From positions 124,001 to 188,000 of the forward strand of contig NZ_JAVIFW010000013.1 in assembly GCF_031157275.1 (NCBI RefSeq): a DNA stretch of 64,000 nucleotides, in the 5' to 3' direction. How positions within the stretch are numbered: the first letter of the stretch is position 1; each line of letters begins with the position of its first letter. The notes under the pieces were generated by a model, which was given only the letters and a program-made list of their open reading frames with translations, made no database searches and was not told the DNA's origin. This DNA comes from Streptomyces sp. LHD-70 (GTDB lineage: Bacteria; Actinomycetota; Actinomycetes; Streptomycetales; Streptomycetaceae). Positions 18,049 to 25,917 of the stretch are shown here, piece after piece. Both the position numbers and the translations under genes were made by a program.

Positions 18049-21000
18049 ATGCAGATCCGGCTGTCTGTCCTCGGGCCGCCCGGCGGCCGGACCCCGCAGT
18101 CCGGCCAGGGCGCGCCGCCCCGTGCCTGTGACGTGCTGGTCACGGCGCCCACCGGGACCGCCCTTGCCGCCGTGGCCTCGGGCCTGGCGGCGGCTGCAGG
18201 AGTCCCGGACGGCCCGGCGGTGGTGTACGCGGGCAGGGACCGCCTGGACGCCGCCACCGCCACGCTCGGCGAGCCCCCCTTGATCGACGGCGCCGTGCTC
18301 TCCCTGCAGGGCCCCGCCGAGCCCGCCCCGTCCACCTCGGGCGCCCCGGCCCGGCTGCATGTCGTCGCCGGTCCGGACGCGGGCGGTGTGCATCTGCTGC
18401 ACGGCGGCCGGATCAGCATCGGCCGCTCCGCCGACGCGGACGTGCCCCTTGACGACCCGGACGTCTCCCGGCTGCACTGCGCGGTCACGGTCGGTGAGGA
18501 CGGCCGTGTCTCGGTCTCCGACCTGAATTCGACGAACGGCACATCGGTCGACGGCCGCCCGGTGACCGACCGCCCGGTGCGGCTCTCGCCGGGCGCGCTG
18601 CTGCGGGTCGGCGAGTCCACGCTCCGGCTCGGCGCCGCGCGGGACGAGCCGCCGCTCCCCGCCTTCGCGGACGGCGAGGGCCAGCTGCGCGTCGGCGCAG
18701 AGCCGGACCCGGGCCCGCCCTCCGCGCGCGTGGCGGCCGAGTCCGGCGGACAGCCCCCGCTGGGTTCAACGGTCCGGGGATACGGGGCATCGGCGCCCTT
18801 CTCCGGCGCGGACGGGCCGGGTCGGGCACTGGGCCAGGGCGCGAACGAGCCGAGTCGCGCGCCGGGCCAGGGCGCGTCCGGACCCGGAACGCCGCCCGGG
18901 GACGGTGGGTACGGCTCGCCGGACGACGCCACCAACGCGCGCGGGATCTCCTCCGGCGGGGCGCCCGGCACCGCGGGCGGCGTCAACTCCGGTACGGGCA
19001 GGGGTGATTCATCCGGCACGGGCAGGGGTGATTCATCCGGCACGGGCAGGGGCGTTTCATCCGGTACGGGCAGGGGCGTTTCATCCGGCGCGGGCAGGGG
19101 CGATGCACCTGACGCACCCGGCTCACCGCAGCCGTACGCGACGGGTCCGGCGGACGAGGACGACACCGCGTACGACGCGTACGACCCGTACGAACGGAAC
19201 CGCACCGGGACGCCCGCGCGGGGCACGACCGTGCCGCGGCAGGTGCGCAGGCGCGGCGGGATCGGCGCCTGGGCGCGGCGCATCACCGGCGGGCGGACCG
19301 AACGTGAGGCGGAGGGGGCCGTCCCGGCGGGGGCGCTCGCGCCCGTGGAGCCGGCCGTTCCGGAGGCCTGGCCCGATCCGGCCACGCTGCTCCTGACCGC
19401 CCTCGGCCCCGGACCACGGCTGTGGGAGCGCGACCCCTCGCACCCCGAGGCACTGGCGGTACGGCTCGGCACAGCGGACCGGACGGCGCCGGACGGCGGA
19501 CTCCTTCCGGCCGTGCCCGTGACGGTCGGGCTGCGCGAGGCGGGCGCGCTCGGCCTCGCCGGGCCCCGGCCGCGCCTGGCCGGGCTCGCCCGCGCGGCGC
19601 TGGCCCAGCTCGCCGCACTGCACTCCCCCACCGACCTGGAGATCGTGCTCATCAGCACGGACCGGGGCCGCGGCATCGAGGAGCGCACCGCGCAGTGGTC
19701 CTGGCTCGGCTGGCTCCCGCACGTGCGCCCCGGCCACGGCCAGGACTGCCGACTGCTGTTCGCGTACGACCGCGAGCAGGCCGCCGCCCGGACCGGCGAG
19801 CTGCTGCGCCGCCTGGACGAGCACCTTCAGGAGGAGGGCCGCGGCCCGGTCACCGGCGGTGCGGTCGGCTCGGGGGCGCCGGACGCGTCCAGGCCGGAGG
19901 TGGCGGCCCCCGAGGAGTCCATAGCCTCGACGGGCCCGGCGTACGCCCCCACGGCCGAGGCGGCGGCGGGCGCGACCAGCGCCGCCACCCCGGCCTCCAC
20001 TGGCGGTCGACAGGCCCCACAGCGACGCGAGTTCACCGGCCCGCTCACCGTGCTCGTCGTCGACGGGGACCCGGGTTCGGCAGCGCTGCGGGAGGCCACC
20101 GTGCGCCTGACGGCCGAGGGGCCGGCGGCCGGTATCCATGTGCTGTGTCTCGCCGAGACGCCCGCCGCCTCGCCCGCGTCCCCGATGACGGCGACGTACG
20201 AGGCGGCCTGTGCGGCTTCGCCCGCGTTCCGCGCGTGTGGTGCCGTGGCGCTCCTGAGCGGTGATGTGGCGACCGCGCTGCGCCTGCTGCGTACGTCGCA
20301 GGGCCGACCGGTCGGGCACGGCACCGTCGCCTCGGTGGACGCCGTGTCCGCCGCGTGGGCCGAGCGGTTCGCCCGCGCCCTGGCGCCGCTGCGCCCTGCG
20401 GACGCGGGCGGCGAGCGGCACGCGCGCGTGGCCGCGCCCCTGCCTCAAGCGGCCCGCCTGCTCGACGAGTTGGGGCTCGCCCGCGCCACCCCTGCCTCCC
20501 TGATGGCGCGATGGGCGGCGGCAGCGGACGACCCCGACGCGCTGGGCGGCCGCGCCCAGGCCGTGCTCGGTGCGGGCCCGCGCGGCCCGCTCTGCGCCGA
20601 CCTCGTGGCGGCGGGCCCGCACCTCCTTGCGGAGGGCCCGGCGGGCAGCGGCCGTACGGAACTGCTGCGTTCCGTTTCCGCCGCCCTGGCCTCCGCGGAG
20701 CGGCCGGACCGGCTGCGCCTGGTCCTGGTGGACGGCGCGGGCACCGAGCGCGGCGACGGACTGCGGGTCTGCACGGACCTGCCGCACGTGACGGCGCATC
20801 TGGCCGCCAACGACCCCGTACGGATGCGGGAGTTCGCGCAGGCCCTGACGGCGGAGCTGAAGCGGCGGGCGGAGCTGCTCGGCCGGATCGACTTCGCGGA
20901 GTGGCATACGCAGCAGGCGGTGGCGCGGCGGCTCGTCCCGCAGCGCAGCCGCTCCGCGAGCGGGGCCGGTCGCTCCGGGGCCGGGCCCGGGCCCGGTGGC

Positions 21001-21681
21001 GCAGCGGACCTGTCCGGTTCCGGGGATCTCTCCGGCTCCGGGGACCTGGACAGTCCGCCGAGTACGACCCTCAAGTTGCGGCCGCCGCAAGGGCGTTCGG
21101 CGGCGGGTGCCGCTCGTGGTTCGGATGGTACGGGCGGTTCCGGTGGCGCCGGGCAGCCGTCCGCCGTGGCTCAGCCCCAGCCGGATTCGCCCCTTCCGCG
21201 CCTCGTGGTGGTCGTGGACGACCTGGACGCGCTGGTCGCCCCGGCCCTGGGCGCGCCCGGCCGGCCGTCGGCGGGCTCGGTGGTCCGCGCCCTTGAGGCC
21301 GTCGCACGCGAGGGGGGTCGGCTCGGTGTGCACCTGGTGGCGGCGTCGGGACGCCCGGAGCGTACGGCGGAGACGGAGCTCGCCCGCCGGGCTACCCTGC
21401 GGATCGTGCTCGACGCCCCCTCCGCGGCGCCCGAGGATCCGGCGCCGGGGCGTGGGTGGCTGCACACGGCGGCCGGGGCGGAAACTCCGTTCCAGGCGGG
21501 GCGGGTGACGGGGCGTATTCCGCGGACGTCCACGCTCCGCCCCACGGCGGTGCCGTTGGAGTGGCACCGGATGGGGGATCCTCCGGAGCGCCGCCCTGTA
21601 CGAGAACTGGGCAACGGGCCGACCGACTTGGCGCTGCTTGCCAGTGCGTTGGAGCGGGCGGCGTCCGTTCCGGCGGGGTAG
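18049..21681 (+). CDS. FHA-domain / FtsK-SpoIIIE-like ATPase-fold protein
   Basis: 1,210 residues from the ATG at 18049 (GAAGGGA upstream; the frame is open to 17920 but that part is not conserved-looking). Residues about 1-95 form a small beta-rich domain. An FHA domain follows at about 103-195, with the phosphopeptide-loop signature ISIGRS...DPDVSRLHCAV...NSTNGTSVDG. Then comes a low-complexity linker with five tandem (G)TGRGDSS-like units, and P-loop domains of FtsK/EccC type. The P-loop at 863-870 reads GPAGSGRT, with arginine in place of the usual Walker A lysine. A Walker B-like LVVVVDDLDAL follows. FHA domains bind phosphothreonine, so the divergent kinase genes are likely partners. 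Confidence 0.82.
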   Translation: MQIRLSVLGPPGGRTPQSGQGAPPRACDVLVTAPTGTALAAVASGLAAAAGVPDGPAVVYAGRDRLDAATATLGEPPLIDGAVLSLQGPAEPAPSTSGAPARLHVVAGPDAGGVHLLHGGRISIGRSADADVPLDDPDVSRLHCAVTVGEDGRVSVSDLNSTNGTSVDGRPVTDRPVRLSPGALLRVGESTLRLGAARDEPPLPAFADGEGQLRVGAEPDPGPPSARVAAESGGQPPLGSTVRGYGASAPFSGADGPGRALGQGANEPSRAPGQGASGPGTPPGDGGYGSPDDATNARGISSGGAPGTAGGVNSGTGRGDSSGTGRGDSSGTGRGVSSGTGRGVSSGAGRGDAPDAPGSPQPYATGPADEDDTAYDAYDPYERNRTGTPARGTTVPRQVRRRGGIGAWARRITGGRTEREAEGAVPAGALAPVEPAVPEAWPDPATLLLTALGPGPRLWERDPSHPEALAVRLGTADRTAPDGGLLPAVPVTVGLREAGALGLAGPRPRLAGLARAALAQLAALHSPTDLEIVLISTDRGRGIEERTAQWSWLGWLPHVRPGHGQDCRLLFAYDREQAAARTGELLRRLDEHLQEEGRGPVTGGAVGSGAPDASRPEVAAPEESIASTGPAYAPTAEAAAGATSAATPASTGGRQAPQRREFTGPLTVLVVDGDPGSAALREATVRLTAEGPAAGIHVLCLAETPAASPASPMTATYEAACAASPAFRACGAVALLSGDVATALRLLRTSQGRPVGHGTVASVDAVSAAWAERFARALAPLRPADAGGERHARVAAPLPQAARLLDELGLARATPASLMARWAAAADDPDALGGRAQAVLGAGPRGPLCADLVAAGPHLLAEGPAGSGRTELLRSVSAALASAERPDRLRLVLVDGAGTERGDGLRVCTDLPHVTAHLAANDPVRMREFAQALTAELKRRAELLGRIDFAEWHTQQAVARRLVPQRSRSASGAGRSGAGPGPGGAADLSGSGDLSGSGDLDSPPSTTLKLRPPQGRSAAGAARGSDGTGGSGGAGQPSAVAQPQPDSPLPRLVVVVDDLDALVAPALGAPGRPSAGSVVRALEAVAREGGRLGVHLVAASGRPERTAETELARRATLRIVLDAPSAAPEDPAPGRGWLHTAAGAETPFQAGRVTGRIPRTSTLRPTAVPLEWHRMGDPPERRPVRELGNGPTDLALLASALERAASVPAG
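18988..19107 (+). repeat. Five tandem 24-base repeats inside the FHA/FtsK-like gene
   Basis: Unit tccggtacgggcaggggtga plus ttca, five copies with minor changes, encoding SGTGRG(D/V)S. The reading frame is kept, so copy-number change would lengthen or shorten the linker after the FHA domain. Confidence 0.9.
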
Positions 21682-21742
21682 GGGGTCTTTCCGGACGCGG
21701 TCCCGTCCCGGGTTCTTTCCGGACGAGGTCCCGTCCCGTCGG

Positions 21743-21935
21743 CTCGGGCGCCGTCGATCGCCCTTCGGGCTCGTCCTCAAGCGCCGGACAGGCTGGTTTT
21801 GATCCCCTCCCCGCCCCTTCCCGACTGTGTCCGATATGCGGCTGGCGCCGCGTGGCTGCGGCGCTGTTTGGTCAGCTGCCGCGCCGTCGTGGCTGGTCGC
21901 GCAGTTCCCCGCGCCCCTAAAAACCAGGGGCAAAC
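21743..21935. repeat. Composite interspersed repeats downstream of the FHA/FtsK-like gene
   Basis: The 384-base gap 21682-22065 holds no gene. 21743-21778 is the exact reverse complement of 57148-57183 (36 bases). It runs into a reversed 'gtccggcgcttgaggac' element. The strings cccgccccttcccga and cgcagttccccgcgcccct (21899-21917) recur near 29.2-29.4 kb and, in part, 38.8 kb. Confidence 0.8.
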
Positions 21936-22065
21936 ACCGCATCGCAGCATCACGAGCCGATCACGATCGTCCACCCCGCCTCGCAGGCGCTATTGCCCGA
22001 GGTGGGTCCCGGGCGTAGACCTGTCCGAACAGCGCACCGCACGGCGTTCACGAGACGGGGCAGAG

Positions 22066-23448
22066 ATGCGTACAACGCGTACAACTCTTCGTACACGTAA
22101 GGAAGTTGGGAGAGGCAGAGTCGCCGTGGCGTTGGTTGCCGTCGGGGCGCTCGCGCTGGCCGGGTGCGGCAGCGGCGGGGAGGGCGAGAAGGGCGAGGGC
22201 AAGGGCGGCGCCGCGCAGAAGCCCACCGTGAAACTGCCCGAGCTCGACGGCCAGAAGGTGTCCGTCGCCGCCGTGTGGGGCGGTGCGGAGCGCAAGGTGT
22301 TCCTGCAGGTGCTCGACGAGTTCGAGAAGCGGACCGGCGCCGAGGTGTCCTTCGTACCGGCGCAGGACCCGATCATCGGCTTCCTTGAGTCGAAGGTCGC
22401 GGGCGGTGAGCCGCCGGACGTGGCGATGCTGCCGCAGGTCGGCGCGATCGAGCAGGCCGTGGCCAACAAGTGGGCCAAGCCGGTCGGGCCGGAGGCGCAG
22501 AAGCAGCTGGAGAAGAACTACGCCGCAGGGTGGCGGGAGCTCGGCGCTGTCGACGGCGAGCAGTACGGGGTGTACTTCAAGGCCGCCAACAAGTCGCTCG
22601 TCTGGTACAACACCGCCGTCATGGAGAACGCCGGCGGGCAGGAGCCGAAGACCTGGGACGACTTCCTGCAGACCGCGCAGATGATCTACGACTCGGGCAT
22701 CGCCCCGGTCTCCGTCGGCGGCGCCGAGGCGTGGACGCTCACCGACTGGTTCGAGAACATCTACCTCTCCCAGGCGGGGCCCGAGAAGTACGACCAGCTC
22801 GCCCAGCACGAGATCAAGTGGACCGATCCGTCCGTGAAGAAGGCGCTCAGCACACTCGGTGAGCTGTTCGGCGAGAAGGGCTTCGTCGCGGGCGGCCAAC
22901 GGGGCGCACTCGGCACGGAGTTCCCCGAGTCGGTCAAGCAGACCTTCGTCGGCGGGGACCAGCCGAAGGCGGGCATGGTCTTCGAGGGCGACATGGTCTC
23001 GCTCGCCATCGCGGAGACGGACGCGAAGATCGGTACGGACGCCAAGGTGTTCCCCTTCCCGGCGGTCGGCGAGGAGTCCCCGGCCGTGGTCGGCGGTGAC
23101 GCCGCCGTCGCCCTGAAGGACAGCAAGGGCGCCCAGGCCCTGCTCACGTATCTGGCCTCGCCGGACGCGGCGGCGATCTGGGCGAAGGCGGGCGGATTCG
23201 TCTCGCCGAACAAGAACCTCGACTTCGCGGTGTACCCCAACGACGTGCAGCGCGACATCGCCAAGGCCCTGATCGCGGCGGGCGACGACATCCGCTTCGA
23301 CATGTCCGACCAGGCGCCGCAGGCCTTCGGCGGCACGCCCGGCAAGGGCGAGTGGAAGGCGCTGCAGGACTTCCTGAAGAACCCGAAGGACGTCGCGGGT
23401 ACGCAGAAAGCCCTGGAGGACGCCGCGGCCAAGGCGTACAAGGACTGA
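22066..23448 (+). CDS. Sugar ABC transporter substrate-binding lipoprotein
   Basis: A 460-residue family 1 solute-binding protein. The signal peptide ends in the lipobox LALAGC (lipidated Cys near residue 35). Binding-protein features include VSFVPAQDPIIGFLESKVAGGEPPDVAMLPQ and LVWYNTAVMENAG. It starts at ATG 22066; the longer open frame upstream runs through repeat DNA. The first permease follows after four bases. It captures an oligosaccharide or sugar outside the membrane, but the ligand is not readable from sequence. Confidence 0.9.
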   Translation: MRTTRTTLRTRKEVGRGRVAVALVAVGALALAGCGSGGEGEKGEGKGGAAQKPTVKLPELDGQKVSVAAVWGGAERKVFLQVLDEFEKRTGAEVSFVPAQDPIIGFLESKVAGGEPPDVAMLPQVGAIEQAVANKWAKPVGPEAQKQLEKNYAAGWRELGAVDGEQYGVYFKAANKSLVWYNTAVMENAGGQEPKTWDDFLQTAQMIYDSGIAPVSVGGAEAWTLTDWFENIYLSQAGPEKYDQLAQHEIKWTDPSVKKALSTLGELFGEKGFVAGGQRGALGTEFPESVKQTFVGGDQPKAGMVFEGDMVSLAIAETDAKIGTDAKVFPFPAVGEESPAVVGGDAAVALKDSKGAQALLTYLASPDAAAIWAKAGGFVSPNKNLDFAVYPNDVQRDIAKALIAAGDDIRFDMSDQAPQAFGGTPGKGEWKALQDFLKNPKDVAGTQKALEDAAAKAYKD

Positions 23449-23452
23449 CACG

Positions 23453-24829
23453 GTGGCCTCGGAGGTACGCGCCGGAACTCCGGCGGCAGGCACCACGAGC
23501 GTCAAAGGCACCCACAAGCGCAGCGTCACCGGCACGCGCAAGCGCATGGCCACGGCCTTCCTGCTGCCCGCGCTTGTGCTGCTCGGCGCGCTCGTGGTCT
23601 ACCCGATCGGGTACTCGGTCCACCGCAGCTTCTTCGACAAGTCCGGCGACTTCACCGGATTCGGCAACTACGTCACGCTGTTCACCGACGACACCATCCT
23701 CACCGCGATCCGCAACAACGCGATCTGGGTGGTGCTCGCGCCGACCATCGCCACCGCGCTCGGCCTGATCTTCGCGGTGCTCACCGAGCGGATCCGCTGG
23801 GGCACGGCGTTCAAGCTGCTCGTGTTCATGCCGATGGCGATCTCGATGCTCGCCGCGGGCATCATCTTCCGCCTGGTCTACGAACAGGACCCGGACCGGG
23901 GTGCGCTGAACGCCGTATGGGTGGGTGTGCACGACTCGTTCGCGGAGTCCTCGGCGTTCCCGAAGGCGCATCCGGGCCAGGAGTCGCCGCTGAAGCCGGG
24001 CGGCGGCGGCAGCTTCATCACGCGTACGACGGTGGCGGCGGGCGAGCCCGTCGCGCTGCCGTTGCTCGGCGTGCCCAAGGAGCAGATGCCGGGCGAGGCG
24101 GCACCGGCGAAGGCGGCCGCGGCCGAGCCCGGCAAGGTCACGGGTACCGCCTGGCAGGACTTCACGCTCGGCAAGGGCGTGGGCGAGCGCAACGCCCCGG
24201 ACGCCTCCGAGTCCGGCTACCCGGGCATCACGATCGAGGCGGTGAAGGACGGCAAGGTCGTGGAGTCCACGAAGGCCGCCGCCGACGGCACCTTCGAGCT
24301 GTCCGCGAAGGCCGATGGGGCCCGACTCCGCTTCCCCGCAGGCAACTTCAGGGAGCCCTACAACGGCGTCGACTGGCTGGGCCCGGACAAGGTGCTGCCG
24401 TTCATCGGGGTCAACTTCGTGACGCTGTCGGTGATCCTCGCGTACGTCTGGATGTGGGCGGGCTTCGCCATGGTGCTGATCGCCGCCGGGCTCGCGGCCA
24501 TTCCGCGGGAGCTCCTGGAGGCGGCGCGGGTGGACGGCGCAGGCGAGTGGCAGGTCTTCCGCCGGGTGACGGTGCCGCTGCTCGCGCCGGTGCTCGCGGT
24601 GGTCCTGGTGACCCTGATGATCAACGTCCTGAAGATCTTCGACCTGGTCTTCATCATCGCGCCGGGCGACGTCCGCGACGACGCCAACGTCCTCGCGCTG
24701 CAGCTCTACAACTCCTTCGTGGACCGCGACTCGGGCGTCGCGAGCGCCATCGCGGTGCTGCTGTTCCTCCTGGTCGTCCCGGTGATGGCCTTCAACGTAC
24801 GGCGACTGCGCAGGGAGGTGCGGCGATGA
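23453..24829 (+). CDS. Sugar ABC transporter permease with inserted extracytoplasmic domain
   Basis: 458 residues, against about 300 for the usual MalF-like permease. Three N-terminal helices are normal. A hydrophilic insert of about 160 residues (about 150-313) then lies outside the membrane before the helices resume at VLPFIGVNFVTLSVILAYVW. The insert contains a stretch resembling a carboxypeptidase-regulatory/Ig-like beta fold (DGKVVESTKAAADGTFELSA). The EAA loop that contacts the ATPase is intact (PRELLEAARVDGAGEWQVF). It starts at GTG and overlaps the next permease (ATGA). Confidence 0.9.
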   Translation: MASEVRAGTPAAGTTSVKGTHKRSVTGTRKRMATAFLLPALVLLGALVVYPIGYSVHRSFFDKSGDFTGFGNYVTLFTDDTILTAIRNNAIWVVLAPTIATALGLIFAVLTERIRWGTAFKLLVFMPMAISMLAAGIIFRLVYEQDPDRGALNAVWVGVHDSFAESSAFPKAHPGQESPLKPGGGGSFITRTTVAAGEPVALPLLGVPKEQMPGEAAPAKAAAAEPGKVTGTAWQDFTLGKGVGERNAPDASESGYPGITIEAVKDGKVVESTKAAADGTFELSAKADGARLRFPAGNFREPYNGVDWLGPDKVLPFIGVNFVTLSVILAYVWMWAGFAMVLIAAGLAAIPRELLEAARVDGAGEWQVFRRVTVPLLAPVLAVVLVTLMINVLKIFDLVFIIAPGDVRDDANVLALQLYNSFVDRDSGVASAIAVLLFLLVVPVMAFNVRRLRREVRR

Positions 24830-25749
24830 GTGCGCTCGGCGACACCGCGCGGACGGAGCAGGAGAGCCGGACGGAGAAGGGCAGCCGGACGAAGGCCGAG
24901 CGGTCCGCCGCGTCCCGGATCGCCGGGGCGCTCAGCGGTGGCCTGATGCGGGTGTTCCTCCTGGTCGTGGGCCTGCTGTGGCTCGTGCCGACCATCGGTC
25001 TCGCACTGTCCTCACTGCGTGAGCCCGCCGACATCAGCGCGAGCGGCTGGTGGGAGGTGTTCACGATCCCCTCGCAGATCACCGTCGAGAACTACACCCA
25101 CCTGCTGCGGGACGAGACGATCACCAACTCGCTGCTCTCCACGGTGGCGATCACGGTCCCGTCGACACTGCTCGTGGTGGTGATCGGCTCGCTCGCCGGG
25201 TACGCCTTCGCGTGGATGGAGTTCCCGGGGCGCGACTGGTGGTTCCTCGGGGTCGTGGGGCTGCTCGTGGTGCCGGTGCAGGTGGCGCTGCTTCCGGTGT
25301 CCCGGCTCTTCGGCACCATCGGGATCTTCGAGACGACGCTCGGCGTGATCCTCTTCCATGTGGCGTTCGGCCTGCCGTTCGCGATCTTCCTGCTCCGGAA
25401 CTTCTTCGCGGAGATCCCGAGGGAGCTCCTGGAGGCGGCCCGGCTCGACGGCGCGGGTGAACTGGGGCTGTTCTTCCGGGTGGTGATGCCGCTCGGCGGG
25501 CCCGCGATCGCCTCGCTCGGCATCTTCCAGTTCCTGTGGGTGTGGAACGACATGCTGGTCGCGCTGATCTTCGCCGACTCCAAGAACCCGCCGATCACGG
25601 TCGCGCTCCAGCAGCAGGTGCGGCACTTCGGCGACAACGTCTCGATCCTCGCGCCGGGCGCGTTCCTGTCGATGGTGATCCCGCTCGCCGTGTTCTTCGC
25701 CTTCCAGCGGCAGTTCGTCTCCGGGGTGATGGCTGGCGCCGTCAAGTAG
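24826..25749 (+). CDS. Sugar ABC transporter permease (MalG-like)
   Basis: A 307-residue inner-membrane protein with six hydrophobic segments and an EAA loop (PRELLEAARLDGAGELGLF). It is translationally coupled to the preceding permease by an ATGA overlap. No ATPase gene follows. In streptomycetes many sugar importers share the MsiK ATPase encoded elsewhere, and I infer the same here. The N-terminal 35 residues are unusually charged (RTEQESRTEKGSRTKAER). Confidence 0.92.
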   Translation: MSALGDTARTEQESRTEKGSRTKAERSAASRIAGALSGGLMRVFLLVVGLLWLVPTIGLALSSLREPADISASGWWEVFTIPSQITVENYTHLLRDETITNSLLSTVAITVPSTLLVVVIGSLAGYAFAWMEFPGRDWWFLGVVGLLVVPVQVALLPVSRLFGTIGIFETTLGVILFHVAFGLPFAIFLLRNFFAEIPRELLEAARLDGAGELGLFFRVVMPLGGPAIASLGIFQFLWVWNDMLVALIFADSKNPPITVALQQQVRHFGDNVSILAPGAFLSMVIPLAVFFAFQRQFVSGVMAGAVK

Positions 25750-25917
25750 CGGCGGCGGGTCACGCACCGTACTCCGTTCGGCTCAACTTGCCGGATTCGT
25801 ACGTGAGTTGACCACGTAGCCCACGAGGGCGGTCTCGGGCGGGATTCCGCGGGCCGCCCTCACCCCTTTGGCACATTCGGCGTAACCGGACCCTCCATTT
25901 AGGGGTTGTCGGGCAGT

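Noticed and set aside
18988..19107. CRISPR array
   Set aside because: Contiguous 24-base tandem coding repeats with no spacers.
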